64,000 bases of DNA from Peredibacter starrii. Lineage in GTDB: Bacteria > Bdellovibrionota > Bacteriovoracia > Bacteriovoracales > Bacteriovoracaceae. How positions within the stretch are numbered: position 1 is the first letter of the stretch; every line of letters starts with the position of its first letter. The position numbers were made by a program, and so were the translations under genes. Positions 19,006 to 26,932 of the stretch are shown here, in pieces. The notes beneath the pieces were generated by a model. That model was not told the origin of the DNA, ran no database searches, and saw nothing but the letters and a program-made list of their open reading frames with translations. The stretch lies in contig NZ_CP139487.1 in the NCBI RefSeq assembly GCF_034259205.1, positions 1,674,001 to 1,738,000 on the forward strand. The letters run 5' to 3'.

Positions 19006-19424
19006 AAAATGTGGTTGCCTTACTATCGGGCCTTATTTTTGCCATGGGCCTCGGTCTAAGCGGAATGACCCGACCAGATGTTGTTAAAGGTTTTCTCGAT
19101 ATAACGGGAGAATGGAATTGGTCATTGATGGGAGTCATGTTTGGAGCAATCCTGGTCCATAGTATTGCGTATCAACTCATTATGAAAAGAAAGTCTCCTA
19201 TTTTAGAAAAGGAGTTTTATCTTCCAACCAAGACCAGCGTTGATTCACGCCTCATCATCGGTTCCATCATTTTTGGAATCGGTTGGGGATGGGGAGGAAT
19301 TTGTCCAGGACCGGCCATCGTCAATCTTGCATCTGGGTCCGCCCGTGCCGTTATTTTTGTTCTCTTTATGTTACTTGGCATGAAAGTCTTTCAATGGTTT
19401 GATAATAAGGTCCTGTCTAAATAA
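19002..19424 (+). CDS. YeeE/YedE-family sulfur transporter, second half (DUF6691/PmpB-like)
   Basis: A 140-residue, four-helix membrane protein carrying G-I-G-W-G-W-G-G-I-C-P-G-P-A near residue 90-103, the second conserved cysteine motif of split YeeE/YedE transporters. The start ATG shares ATGA with the stop of the first half, so the two are translationally coupled and probably form one transporter for thiosulfate or related sulfur. The dioxygenase gene follows after 11 bases with a GCGAGG ribosome site. Confidence 0.85.
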   Translation: MKNVVALLSGLIFAMGLGLSGMTRPDVVKGFLDITGEWNWSLMGVMFGAILVHSIAYQLIMKRKSPILEKEFYLPTKTSVDSRLIIGSIIFGIGWGWGGICPGPAIVNLASGSARAVIFVLFMLLGMKVFQWFDNKVLSK

Positions 19425-19435
19425 GCGAGGTCTTT

Positions 19436-20152
19436 ATGCAAAATAGTTTAATCTTCTACCAGCTTTTTGAAAAAGAATCTTCAACCTATACCTATCTTCT
19501 GGGCGACATTAAAACAGCTGAGGCCGTGATCATTGACCCAGTTATGGAGACCAGCGAGAGAGACATTAAGCTGATTAACGACCTTGGATTAAAACTAAAA
19601 TATATTCTTGAGACCCATGTTCATGCAGACCATGTGACTGGGTCGGGGATCCTTCGCAACCGAACCGGAGCACAGATCGCTTTAGGTGCTGCCAATGATT
19701 CAGGATGTGCCGACATTTCTCTTAAGGAAGGAGATCAAATCAGGTTTGGTTCTCATAGTATTACTTCGATTTCTACACCAGGTCATACAAATGGGTGCAT
19801 GACTTATCACCTGGATAACATGCTCTTTACCGGTGATACCCTTTTGATCCGTGGATGTGGTCGAACTGATTTTCAGGAAGGCTCATCAGAAAGACTCTTT
19901 CATAGTGTAAGAGACAAGATCTTTGCTTTTCCGGATGAAACATATATTTATCCTGCACATGATTATAAAGGATTTACTCGAACAACAGTTGGTGATGAGA
20001 AAAAGCTCAACCCTAGATTGAAACTCGAGAATACTGAAGCGGATTTCGTTAAAATAATGGCAGAGCTTAAATTGGACTATCCTAAAAAGCTACAAGTTGC
20101 CGTCCCGGCGAATAAACAATGTGGTCTTAATCCCGGGCAGAACAATTCTTAA
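19436..20152 (+). CDS. ETHE1/Blh-type persulfide dioxygenase (metallo-beta-lactamase fold)
   Basis: The 238-residue metallo-beta-lactamase-fold protein has H-V-H-A-D-H (His61, His63, Asp65, His66), T-P-G-H-T (His117), a F-T-G-D-T aspartate near 133 and Y-P-A-H-D-Y. R-G-C-G-R-T-D-F-Q is diagnostic of the ETHE1 persulfide-dioxygenase branch, which uses mononuclear iron to oxidise glutathione persulfide to sulfite. No rhodanese domain is attached. Third in the rightward operon after the split YeeE pair; the sulfite it makes could leave through the TauE-type exporter encoded on the other arm. Confidence 0.88.
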   Translation: MQNSLIFYQLFEKESSTYTYLLGDIKTAEAVIIDPVMETSERDIKLINDLGLKLKYILETHVHADHVTGSGILRNRTGAQIALGAANDSGCADISLKEGDQIRFGSHSITSISTPGHTNGCMTYHLDNMLFTGDTLLIRGCGRTDFQEGSSERLFHSVRDKIFAFPDETYIYPAHDYKGFTRTTVGDEKKLNPRLKLENTEADFVKIMAELKLDYPKKLQVAVPANKQCGLNPGQNNS

Positions 20153-20226
20153 CAACGTACCTCGCCATTGCGCTGAAACAAGAAATACAATGGCTGGTCC
20201 ATATTTTCTCGTGATACAATTCGTGA

Positions 20227-22044
20227 ATGAGTGACACGACTTCTTTCAGTGCGACATCCGAAACCATTGAGCGTAATCATTGGAAGACCTTGAAGACACT
20301 GGGACATTATCTGTGGCCCGCGGACAGAAAAGATTTAAAGGTCAGAGTTGTTTTTGCCATGTTTTTCCTCGCGGCAGGAAAGATCCTCAATGTTTATGTT
20401 CCGTTTCTCTTAAAGTCTTCCATTGATCAACTGTCTCAAACGAACAAAGTTCTTGTTCTTCCACTGGGTCTCATCATCGCCTATGGTCTTGCTCGATTAC
20501 TGGTAGGAATTTTTGAGGAACTAAGAGATCTCATCTTTGCCAAAGTTGAACAGCACGCCTTACGTAACATCGCCTTGAACACATTTAGACACCTTCATGG
20601 TTTGTCTTTGGATTTTCATTTATCGAGACAAACCGGCGGCCTATCAAGAGTGATTGAAAGAGGGACCAGAGGGATTCAATTTCTTTTGGACTTTATGACC
20701 TTTAATATTATTCCGACCATCCTTGAAATTATTCTTGTGACTGGTGTGTTGGTTTATCACTTCAATTTGACCTATGCTTCAGTCATTTTCATAACCATTG
20801 CCATCTACATTGTGCTGACTCTGATGGTAACAGAGTGGCGCCTTAAATACCGTAAGGCGATGAATACCGCGGAGACCAAGGCCAATACCCGCGCGATTGA
20901 TAGTCTTCTTAATTTTGAGACTGTTAAGTATTTTGGAAATGAGGAGCATGAGTTTCATCGCTTCGATGAATCCCTTGCTCAGTATGAGACGGCGGCGATC
21001 AAGGGGCAAAATACTCTGTCTCTTTTGAATCTCACTCAAAAAGGCATTATCTCCTTTGGTCTTATCATTATCATGTTGATGGCCGCGAGAGATGTGGTGA
21101 GTGGAAAAATCACAGTGGGTGATTTCGTGCTGGTCAATACATTTCTTATTCAGCTTTATTTGCCCCTAAACTTCTTGGGATTTGTATACCGAGAAATTAA
21201 AAACAGCTTAGTCGATATGGATAAGATGTTTGAACTTATAAAAGTCCATGCATCTGTGGCCGATGATAGTAACGCTGAACCCTTAGTTATCACGAGGGCA
21301 GTGATTGAATTTGAGGATGTGCGATTTGGATATAAGTCAGACCGAGAAATCCTAAAAGGTATTAGCTTCAGAATTGACTCCGGAAAGACCCTCGCCATTG
21401 TGGGTCCCAGTGGATCAGGCAAATCGACAATCGGCAGGCTTTTGTATCGATTCTACGACGTCACTGGTGGAGTCATCAGCATCGATGGACAAAATATTCG
21501 AAAGGTAAAACAGCACTCCCTACGATCACATATTGGAATGGTTCCACAGGACACGGTGCTATTTAACGATACCATTGGCTACAACATCCAATACGGTCGC
21601 CCAACTGCGACAATGGATGAAGTAAAAAGGGCAGCTGAGCTGGCCCATATTGATGAATTTATCAATGAGCTACCTGATAGATATGAAACTCCGGTTGGAG
21701 AGAGAGGATTGAAACTTTCAGGCGGAGAAAAACAACGAGTTGCCATCGCCAGAACGATTCTTAAAAACTCTGAGATCCTTTTGTTTGATGAGGCGACTTC
21801 GGCATTGGATTCACAAAAAGAAAAAGAAATCCAAAAGTCACTTAAGGATATTTCACGAGATCGCTCCACCTTAATCATCGCCCATCGACTTTCGACGATT
21901 ACCCATGCAGATGAGATAATTGTGCTGCAAAACGGGAAGGTCGTGGAAAGAGGTGTGCATAGTCAATTGCTCCGTCAAGGTGGCATCTATGCATCGATGT
22001 GGGCAAAGCAGCAGGAAGAAGAAGCTCATTCTATTCAGGTATAA
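20227..22044 (+). CDS. Atm1/ABCB7-type ABC exporter (fused membrane and ATPase domains)
   Basis: The 605-residue half-transporter has six membrane helices in residues 40-320 and a C-terminal ATPase with Walker A G-P-S-G-S-G-K-S-T at 393, signature L-S-G-G-E-K-Q-R and Walker B I-L-L-F-D-E-A. The N-terminal pattern (L-W-P-A-D-R-K-D-L, N-V-Y-V-P-F-L-L-K, H-L-H-G-L-S-L-D-F-H, R-G-T-R-G-I-Q-F) is that of the Atm1/HMT branch rather than MsbA. Atm1 exports glutathione persulfides or metal-glutathione conjugates. It lies 74 bases after the persulfide dioxygenase, same strand, so it may belong to the same sulfur response; a separate promoter is possible. There is no good ribosome site before the ATG. 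Confidence 0.85.
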   Translation: MSDTTSFSATSETIERNHWKTLKTLGHYLWPADRKDLKVRVVFAMFFLAAGKILNVYVPFLLKSSIDQLSQTNKVLVLPLGLIIAYGLARLLVGIFEELRDLIFAKVEQHALRNIALNTFRHLHGLSLDFHLSRQTGGLSRVIERGTRGIQFLLDFMTFNIIPTILEIILVTGVLVYHFNLTYASVIFITIAIYIVLTLMVTEWRLKYRKAMNTAETKANTRAIDSLLNFETVKYFGNEEHEFHRFDESLAQYETAAIKGQNTLSLLNLTQKGIISFGLIIIMLMAARDVVSGKITVGDFVLVNTFLIQLYLPLNFLGFVYREIKNSLVDMDKMFELIKVHASVADDSNAEPLVITRAVIEFEDVRFGYKSDREILKGISFRIDSGKTLAIVGPSGSGKSTIGRLLYRFYDVTGGVISIDGQNIRKVKQHSLRSHIGMVPQDTVLFNDTIGYNIQYGRPTATMDEVKRAAELAHIDEFINELPDRYETPVGERGLKLSGGEKQRVAIARTILKNSEILLFDEATSALDSQKEKEIQKSLKDISRDRSTLIIAHRLSTITHADEIIVLQNGKVVERGVHSQLLRQGGIYASMWAKQQEEEAHSIQV

Positions 22045-22130
22045 TTGCCGCTCGTTCACTTCCTTTCTTATAAGGCAGGTCTAAACTAACCGTAAGAGCG
22101 CTTCTCTTTATGTGAGTGAAGGAGTCACTT

Positions 22131-22460
22131 ATGGAATCATTTCCTGTTCATGCGGTTTATGAGCTCGAATTTCCAGAATTCACTGCGGAAATTTCTGTTC
22201 TATCTTCTACACATCTCCAATTTGAAATTAAAGAAGGTCGTTATGAACGAACGGCCATTGTAAATTATGAGGCGCAAAAGATCAGATCAGGGGTTTTCAT
22301 TGTTAGCTGGCAAGATGAAGACAAATCAACGGTCGTTCATGTTGAGGACTTCATCAACCGGAAAATCTTTACTTTTGCGACCTTAGACGACAATACCTTC
22401 ATTAGATCTCAGGGAAATATTCGTTTCATTGAAGAGCTAAACGAGGGGGCCTATCATTAA
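22131..22460 (+). CDS. MoaF-like small beta-barrel protein
   Basis: A 109-residue protein from the ATG at 22131, chosen over a GTG 15 bases upstream because GGAG at 22121-22124 is well placed. The strand pattern (F-T-A-E-I, L-Q-F-E-I, Y-E-R-T-A-I-V-N-Y, G-V-F-I-V-S-W-Q-D, T-V-V-H-V-E-D-F) resembles the MoaF/phenolic-acid-decarboxylase-like calycin barrel, whose members include proteins of unknown function. No signal peptide or catalytic residue is certain. Its stop abuts the MFS gene, so both are probably co-transcribed. Confidence 0.7.
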   Translation: MESFPVHAVYELEFPEFTAEISVLSSTHLQFEIKEGRYERTAIVNYEAQKIRSGVFIVSWQDEDKSTVVHVEDFINRKIFTFATLDDNTFIRSQGNIRFIEELNEGAYH

Positions 22461-22476
22461 TTATAAAGTAGGGATT

Positions 22477-23940
22477 TTGACTGCGACCATCTTGGGCTCA
22501 AGCATGGTCTTTATCGATGGCTCTGTAGTGAATGTTATTATGCCTGAGCTGCAACGTGAGTTTAATGCCACTGCCGTGCAGATTCAGTGGGTGGTAGAGG
22601 CATATCTTCTATTTCTGTCATCTCTGATTCTTGTGGGCGGTTCGATCGGAGATCACTTTGGAAGGAAGCGTGTTTTTCAAATAGGCACTGTGATCTTTAT
22701 CATTGCTTCAATTGGTTGTGGTCTTTCTCAAAATCTCATGCAAATGACGATCTTTCGTTCTCTTCAGGGAGTTGGAGGTGCGCTTCTCACTCCAGGAAGT
22801 CTTGCCATTATTAATAGTGTCTTTCCTAAAAACGAACGAGGTAAGGCAATCGGTACATGGTCGGCTTTTAGTTCCATTACGACGGCCTTTGGGCCGGTAT
22901 TGGGTGGTTGGCTAAGTGACAATCTTTCCTGGCGATGGGTCTTTTTTATTAATCTTCCAATTGGGCTTTTGACAATTTTTTTCACCCGGAGTTTTGTCCC
23001 GACTCAATGTCGTGAAACAGGTGAGGAGACGCTCGATCTTCCAGGAGTTGTTGTTTCCTCATCCGGAATAGGGAGTATTGTTTTTGGTCTCATCGAAAGC
23101 AATTACTTCATTATGATGATCGGTGTGGCGCTCATGATTCTTTTTCTCTTCATGGAAACACGTTCAAAAAGTCCCCTGGTACCTTTATCTTTTTTTAAAT
23201 CCAGAGTTTTCTCTGCGGTCAACATGTCGACCTTTCTTCTTTATGGGGCCTTAAGTATTGTGTTCTACTTTCTTCCTTTTAATTTAATTCAGGTTCAAGG
23301 TTTTTCCGCCACCCAGGCAGGTGCTGCCAATCTGCCTTTTATCTTTATCATTTTTTTATTTTCCCGCTGGTCTGGAGGTCTTTATGACAAGGTAGGAGCA
23401 AGGCTTCCCATTGCCGTTGGTTCCATTATTTCTGGTCTTGGATTTCTTGCTCTAGGATTTATGCCAGGATTAGATGCTTCTTATTGGAAAGACTTCCTTC
23501 CGGGGCTGATTTTATTTGGGTTAGGCATGTCTCTTTGTATTGCTCCGTTAACCACAGCAGTTCTAGGGGCCGTACCGGATAAATTTTCAGGCCTCGCTTC
23601 TGGTGTTAACAATGCGGTCACGCGTTTGGCGGGACTGGTTGGAATAGCCATTATGACGGCCATGATCGTGATGTGGTTTCATCATTATCTGGAAATGGCC
23701 CTCGTAAACATGCCAATGAATGTGGGACTTAAAGAAGAGCTTCTCAGTCGTTCTCAAGATCTGGCCGGACTTCAAGGACATTCCAAAGAGGTTGATGGAA
23801 TTATTCGTGTGGCTTATCTTGAGAGTTTTAAATCAGTCATGATTTCATCTGCGCTGCTGGCACTCGCGAGTTCACTTTGCGCCTTGATCTTTATACCAAG
23901 TGAGAAGGTTATTCGCCTGCCTCTCTCTCCTGTTAGATAA
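22477..23940 (+). CDS. MFS drug:H+ antiporter, DHA2 (EmrB/QacA-like) family
   Basis: The product has about 14 membrane helices, with D-G-S-V-V-N-V in helix 1 (the family's L-D-x-T-I-V-N-V site), G-x-x-x-D-H-F-G-R-K-R in the first cytoplasmic loop and motif C-like G-G-x-L-x-x-x-L-S-W-R-W-V-F near residue 145. Such proteins expel drugs or other hydrophobic compounds using the proton gradient. The conventional start is TTG at 22477, but it leaves no residues before helix 1 and has poor ribosome-site spacing. The frame is open back to 22441, and an ATT at 22456, six bases after GAGGGGG, may be the real start. Confidence 0.88.
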   Translation: MTATILGSSMVFIDGSVVNVIMPELQREFNATAVQIQWVVEAYLLFLSSLILVGGSIGDHFGRKRVFQIGTVIFIIASIGCGLSQNLMQMTIFRSLQGVGGALLTPGSLAIINSVFPKNERGKAIGTWSAFSSITTAFGPVLGGWLSDNLSWRWVFFINLPIGLLTIFFTRSFVPTQCRETGEETLDLPGVVVSSSGIGSIVFGLIESNYFIMMIGVALMILFLFMETRSKSPLVPLSFFKSRVFSAVNMSTFLLYGALSIVFYFLPFNLIQVQGFSATQAGAANLPFIFIIFLFSRWSGGLYDKVGARLPIAVGSIISGLGFLALGFMPGLDASYWKDFLPGLILFGLGMSLCIAPLTTAVLGAVPDKFSGLASGVNNAVTRLAGLVGIAIMTAMIVMWFHHYLEMALVNMPMNVGLKEELLSRSQDLAGLQGHSKEVDGIIRVAYLESFKSVMISSALLALASSLCALIFIPSEKVIRLPLSPVR

Positions 23941-23960
23941 TAAGGTTAAAAGGAGTCTTT

Positions 23961-24161
23961 ATGATTTTATGGAGCTCCGATGTAGGCTACAACTTCCTCG
24001 TTTGTTTCTTCCTCTTCTGGACCGTACAGATCATTATCGGGATTATTATTAAGCTCAAAAATCTCGGTTTCACCTGTGAGAACTATCGACATCGTGCTCA
24101 GGATCTTCTTCATGAATATGTGAATAAATTGGAAGAGCCTTATCATCGAAAACACAGCTAG
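23961..24161 (+). CDS. Small single-span membrane protein
   Basis: A 66-residue protein with a strong ribosome site (AAAAGGAG, 23950-23957) ahead of the ATG. One hydrophobic helix (about residues 10-32, F-L-V-C-F-F-L-F-W-T ... I-I-G-I-I-I) is followed by a basic, cytoplasmic-looking tail with Cys39 and several His. I do not recognise a family. It follows the MFS gene by 20 bases and is probably in the same operon, so it may be an accessory peptide of the pump. Confidence 0.65.
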   Translation: MILWSSDVGYNFLVCFFLFWTVQIIIGIIIKLKNLGFTCENYRHRAQDLLHEYVNKLEEPYHRKHS

Positions 24162-24289
24162 TTCCACCGCCACCAACTTCTGGCACGGCCAAAATTTAGG
24201 TGCAAAATCGCTTTGGCACTGAATGAAATCCATGAGTTCCGCAAAACGGCGCCATTGCGAAGTTTTTTGGAAGTGCTACGATATGGGCC

Positions 24290-25039
24290 ATGAAAAATAA
24301 ACCCTTCATCTTCACATTATTATCTGTACTGTGCTTCATTGAACCAGCAATTAAGGTGCTCTATTTCAGAGCAATCACCCAATTTGATTTTCTGGTGATT
24401 CTTGCCAACCTTAAAGCGAGAAATTCTTTCGTTGAGGTCTTTGACTTCTGGATCGTGTTTCCGTTAGCAGGTTTACTCATCATGCGACTTCGAAAGTGGA
24501 CCTACTACGCTTTCATGTCGATTCTTGCATATATCGTTTACAACATCTTCACTTACGAGAAATACACCTGGCCCTATAACAGTGATACACCATTCATGTA
24601 TAACTACATTGTGGCCCTTGGTGCATTTGCGGTCTTTGCTTACTTCCTTTCTCCTAAAGCACGTGAACCGTTCTTTGATCGCCGTGCGAGATTATGGGAG
24701 ACCAAGACCCGTTATAAAGTACAAATTAGTTGTAAGTTAAAGAGCAGCTCTTTAACTTTCCCATCAAAAATTCTCAACATCTCTAAGACCGGGGCCTTTG
24801 TGCAGGATTCACCTTACATAAATGTAGGGGAAACGCTTGAAATGGAATTCAATTTTCTCGGGCACACTATGGAAGTGCCTGTGCAAATCATCCACAAGCA
24901 CAATAGCCATAATAAGCAGGGATATGGGGTTGAGTTTAAGTTCAAAAACTTTGCTCAAAGTGTTCGCATGGGCAAGATGATTAACATCATCAAAAAGTCC
25001 CATGCTGACCTTGGAGCAACGCCTAAGATCGCCGCTTAA
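24290..25039 (+). CDS. Membrane protein with C-terminal PilZ domain
   Basis: 249 residues: four hydrophobic helices in the first 130, then a PilZ domain. The c-di-GMP-binding signature is visible as T-R-Y-K-V (the RxxxR region near residue 143) and N-I-S-K-T-G-A-F (the D/NxSxxG motif near 163). PilZ domains bind c-di-GMP, so this is a membrane-anchored c-di-GMP effector, with motility or surface control the usual outputs. It is monocistronic after a 128-base gap. Its stop codon overlaps the convergent zinc-ribbon gene by four bases (TTAA). Confidence 0.85.
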   Translation: MKNKPFIFTLLSVLCFIEPAIKVLYFRAITQFDFLVILANLKARNSFVEVFDFWIVFPLAGLLIMRLRKWTYYAFMSILAYIVYNIFTYEKYTWPYNSDTPFMYNYIVALGAFAVFAYFLSPKAREPFFDRRARLWETKTRYKVQISCKLKSSSLTFPSKILNISKTGAFVQDSPYINVGETLEMEFNFLGHTMEVPVQIIHKHNSHNKQGYGVEFKFKNFAQSVRMGKMINIIKKSHADLGATPKIAA

Positions 25040-25542
25040 GGGCTACTGTAGTCTTTAATTGAATTTGGATCGACAGAAACAGGGACAGCAGTTGCAGACC
25101 ATACTGTCTTCTTGTGTGATCCAACGATGATCTTCTTCGAATTGAATTGAACATCAATAAGTGCGTTGAAGTTTCCTTGAACCGCAAAGAAAGACATTCT
25201 CATAAGGGCCTCGTCCTGATCTTCGCAATTCTCAACATGATAGGGTTCTTCATTTCTTTTTAGTTTGCTCGTCATTTTACTTTGTTCTTTAGTGAAGAAC
25301 AAAATTTCCTTCGCCTGTTCCATTGTGTGGTTATAGGCATCGAATGGCTCACGCACTTTATCTTCGAAGCACACTGGACAATAAGTAGGGTGAGTAAGTT
25401 CTTTTGGAACTTTCTTTAAGAATGAGAAGTGATCTTCACCCATAAACTGTGTACAGGACTTACAAGTGTTCTCGTGGCAGATACCACAGTTGTAGATTGC
25501 TTTCGGTTTACGACAGCTTTTGCAAAATTCATTTGTATTCAT
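25036..25542 (-). CDS. Cysteine-rich zinc-ribbon protein of unknown function
   Basis: 168 residues with four CxxC pairs in the first 58 (Cys7/10, 19/22, 27/30, 55/58), the last as Y-C-P-V-C. This spacing suggests two or more zinc-binding ribbons or a B-box-like fold. Residues 115-165 form a beta-rich segment (F-N-A-L-I-D-V-Q-F, K-K-I-I-V-G-S-H, V-W-S-A-T-A-V-P-V). There is no signal peptide. I do not recognise the family. Convergent with the PilZ gene, sharing a four-base stop overlap. Confidence 0.7.
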   Translation of the reverse strand: MNTNEFCKSCRKPKAIYNCGICHENTCKSCTQFMGEDHFSFLKKVPKELTHPTYCPVCFEDKVREPFDAYNHTMEQAKEILFFTKEQSKMTSKLKRNEEPYHVENCEDQDEALMRMSFFAVQGNFNALIDVQFNSKKIIVGSHKKTVWSATAVPVSVDPNSIKDYSSP

Positions 25543-25852
25543 AAAAGTAAAATTACCATCAATCCTTTGTTTTGCGTGGAAATTTCCACCGGCCGTACCA
25601 CTTTAAAGCACGTCGTCGTGTACCTGTAGCACTTAAACGCAACAAAACATCTCGTGTATTATTAGTAGTTTATATCAGTTTGGGGCCATTTTGGAACCGG
25701 CAAGTGTACACAATTGTGAATGGTTTGTGATGCCCCTACCTGAAACTTTCTTTACACATTTTTCGCGTTTGAATACTTTCCACTCCGCCAAGGCAAATGA
25801 CATTAACGATTTTTGATAGCGATATTTAACAAACCAAAAAAAGGGAAAAAAA
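25543..25852. other. 310-base intergenic region upstream of small secreted proteins
   Basis: No open reading frame of note and no tRNA. It contains short palindromes GTGTACAC and ACAATTGT around 25704-25718 and an AT-rich segment just before the start at 25853, with an A-rich leader AAAAAAAGGGAAAAAAAATG that includes the ribosome site. It should hold the divergent promoters of the zinc-ribbon gene and of the highly codon-biased secreted-protein operon, but I cannot pick out convincing -35/-10 pairs. Confidence 0.5.
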
Positions 25853-26164
25853 ATGAAATCACTTCTTACTGTTGCTCTTCTAGTTGCTTCTGCTAACTCA
25901 TTCGCATGGGGCCTTGAGTCTTACTACGGAAAGACTTCTATGGTTAACGGCCGTCACGCTTGTACTCTTACAAACAAGTCTGGCAAAGACCTTGATATCA
26001 AGCGCGTTGAATTCGTTCTTGACCGTCGTACAGGTGAAAACTCAGAAGTTATCGTTACTAAAACTGTTAACTCTGTAATCTACGCTGGCGAAACAATGAC
26101 TGTTGTTTCTGACGCTGGTCACGAGCTTTCTGCTTACGTTTGTAAGTTCCTTGCTCGTCGTTAA
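25853..26164 (+). CDS. Small secreted protein, tandem paralogue 1
   Basis: 103 residues with a signal peptide (M-K-S-L-L-T-V-A-L-L-V-A-S-A-N-S-F-A). The mature part has two cysteines (H-A-C-T-L-T-N-K and Y-V-C-K-F-L-A-R) likely to form a disulfide, and a beta-rich core (D-L-D-I-K-R-V-E-F, V-N-S-V-I-Y-A-G-E-T-M-T-V-V-S-D-A-G). It is a close paralogue of the next gene, identical over runs such as V-N-S-V-I-Y-A-G-E-T-M-T-V-V. Codons are strongly biased (GCT, GTT, AAC, CGT, GGT), unlike the GCC-rich neighbours, which suggests very high expression. Function is unknown. Confidence 0.85.
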   Translation: MKSLLTVALLVASANSFAWGLESYYGKTSMVNGRHACTLTNKSGKDLDIKRVEFVLDRRTGENSEVIVTKTVNSVIYAGETMTVVSDAGHELSAYVCKFLARR

Positions 26165-26207
26165 TTTTTAACCATAACTAAAACTTTTTAAATTTAAGGA
26201 TAATAAT

Positions 26208-26516
26208 ATGAAATCTCTAGTTCTTTCAGTTGCTCTACTTGCTTCTGCTCAATCATTCGCTTTCGGTCTTGAGTCTCACTACGGAAAACTTTCTATGGTT
26301 GGTGGTAAGCACGCTTGTACTCTTACAAACAAAACTGGTGCTGATCTTGATATCAAGCGCGTTGAGTTCCAACTTGAGCGTCTTGCTGGCAAGAACCGTG
26401 AAGTAGTTTTCACAAAATCAGTTAACTCAGTAATCTACGCTGGCGAAACTATGACTGTTGTTTCTGACGCTGGTTGGAACTTCACTGGTTACGTTTGTAA
26501 ATTTCTTGCTCGTTAA
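26208..26516 (+). CDS. Small secreted protein, tandem paralogue 2
   Basis: 102 residues, signal peptide M-K-S-L-V-L-S-V-A-L-L-A-S-A-Q-S-F-A, then the same fold as paralogue 1 with both cysteines conserved. The two differ mostly in residues 50-65 and 90-95 (G-W-N-F-T-G in place of G-H-E-L-S-A). The ribosome site TAAGGATAATA precedes the ATG. The gap of 43 bases has no terminator, so the two are one transcript. Same biased codon use. Confidence 0.85.
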   Translation: MKSLVLSVALLASAQSFAFGLESHYGKLSMVGGKHACTLTNKTGADLDIKRVEFQLERLAGKNREVVFTKSVNSVIYAGETMTVVSDAGWNFTGYVCKFLAR

Positions 26517-26546
26517 TTTTTAACTTTTAATTTTAAGGACTAATAC

Positions 26547-26885
26547 ATGAAAGCTCTAATTGTTGCCGTTGCTCTAATCGCTTCTGCTCAATCATTCGCT
26601 GCTGGTTACGTGACTCAGTCATTCAGCAAAATCTTCTACGCTCCAACTGAAGCTGAGCTAGTTGAAAAAGTTGAAGCTGCAATCCCTTCAATCCAGGCCG
26701 GTGAAGATAAAGAACTTACACGTTCTATGGAGTTCCAAGCTTGTTCTCCAATTCACCCACGTCACATCAAAATTGGTAAACTTTTCATCAAGAAACGTTA
26801 CACAACTGTTGATGGTGTACTAGTTCCTAACTACCGCGGTATGCTTATCGTTTCTCACAACCGCTGTTTCGAATCTAACCACTAA
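26547..26885 (+). CDS. Small secreted protein, paralogue of the 27775 gene
   Basis: 112 residues with signal peptide (M-K-A-L-I-V-A-V-A-L-I-A-S-A-Q-S-F-A) and two cysteines in the mature part. It lacks the fold of the two upstream paralogues but aligns with the protein at 27775: F-x-x-x-F/I-x-x-P-T, then I/L-P-S-I-x-x-G-x-D/N-K-E, a mid-cysteine, and G-x-L-I-V-x-x-x-x-C near the end. Third gene of the highly biased transcript; a strong terminator follows 20 bases downstream. Confidence 0.82.
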   Translation: MKALIVAVALIASAQSFAAGYVTQSFSKIFYAPTEAELVEKVEAAIPSIQAGEDKELTRSMEFQACSPIHPRHIKIGKLFIKKRYTTVDGVLVPNYRGMLIVSHNRCFESNH

Positions 26886-26905
26886 GATTTAGTGTTTAAA
26901 TAGGA

Positions 26906-26930
26906 AGGTCCCTTCGGGGACCTTTTTTTT
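26906..26930 (+). terminator. Rho-independent terminator of the secreted-protein operon
   Basis: Perfect stem AGGTCCC (26906-26912), loop TTCG, GGGACCT (26917-26923), then eight T to 26930. UUCG tetraloop and U-tract make this textbook. The next start codon is only two bases beyond the T run. Confidence 0.93.
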
Positions 26931-26932
26931 GT

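Noticed and set aside
18595-19424. Suspected broken YeeE/YedE transporter (two half-length genes)
   Set aside because: Each half keeps its own conserved cysteine motif, the junction is a normal ATGA overlap, and split YeeE pairs are a known form.
24162-24289. Sigma-54 promoter suggested by TGGCACGG near 24180
   Set aside because: The GG-N10-GC spacing is not met at this site or the neighbouring TTGGCACTG.
25543-25852. Possible tRNA or small RNA in the longest intergenic region
   Set aside because: No cloverleaf, no T-loop consensus and no terminator hairpin; only short palindromes were found.
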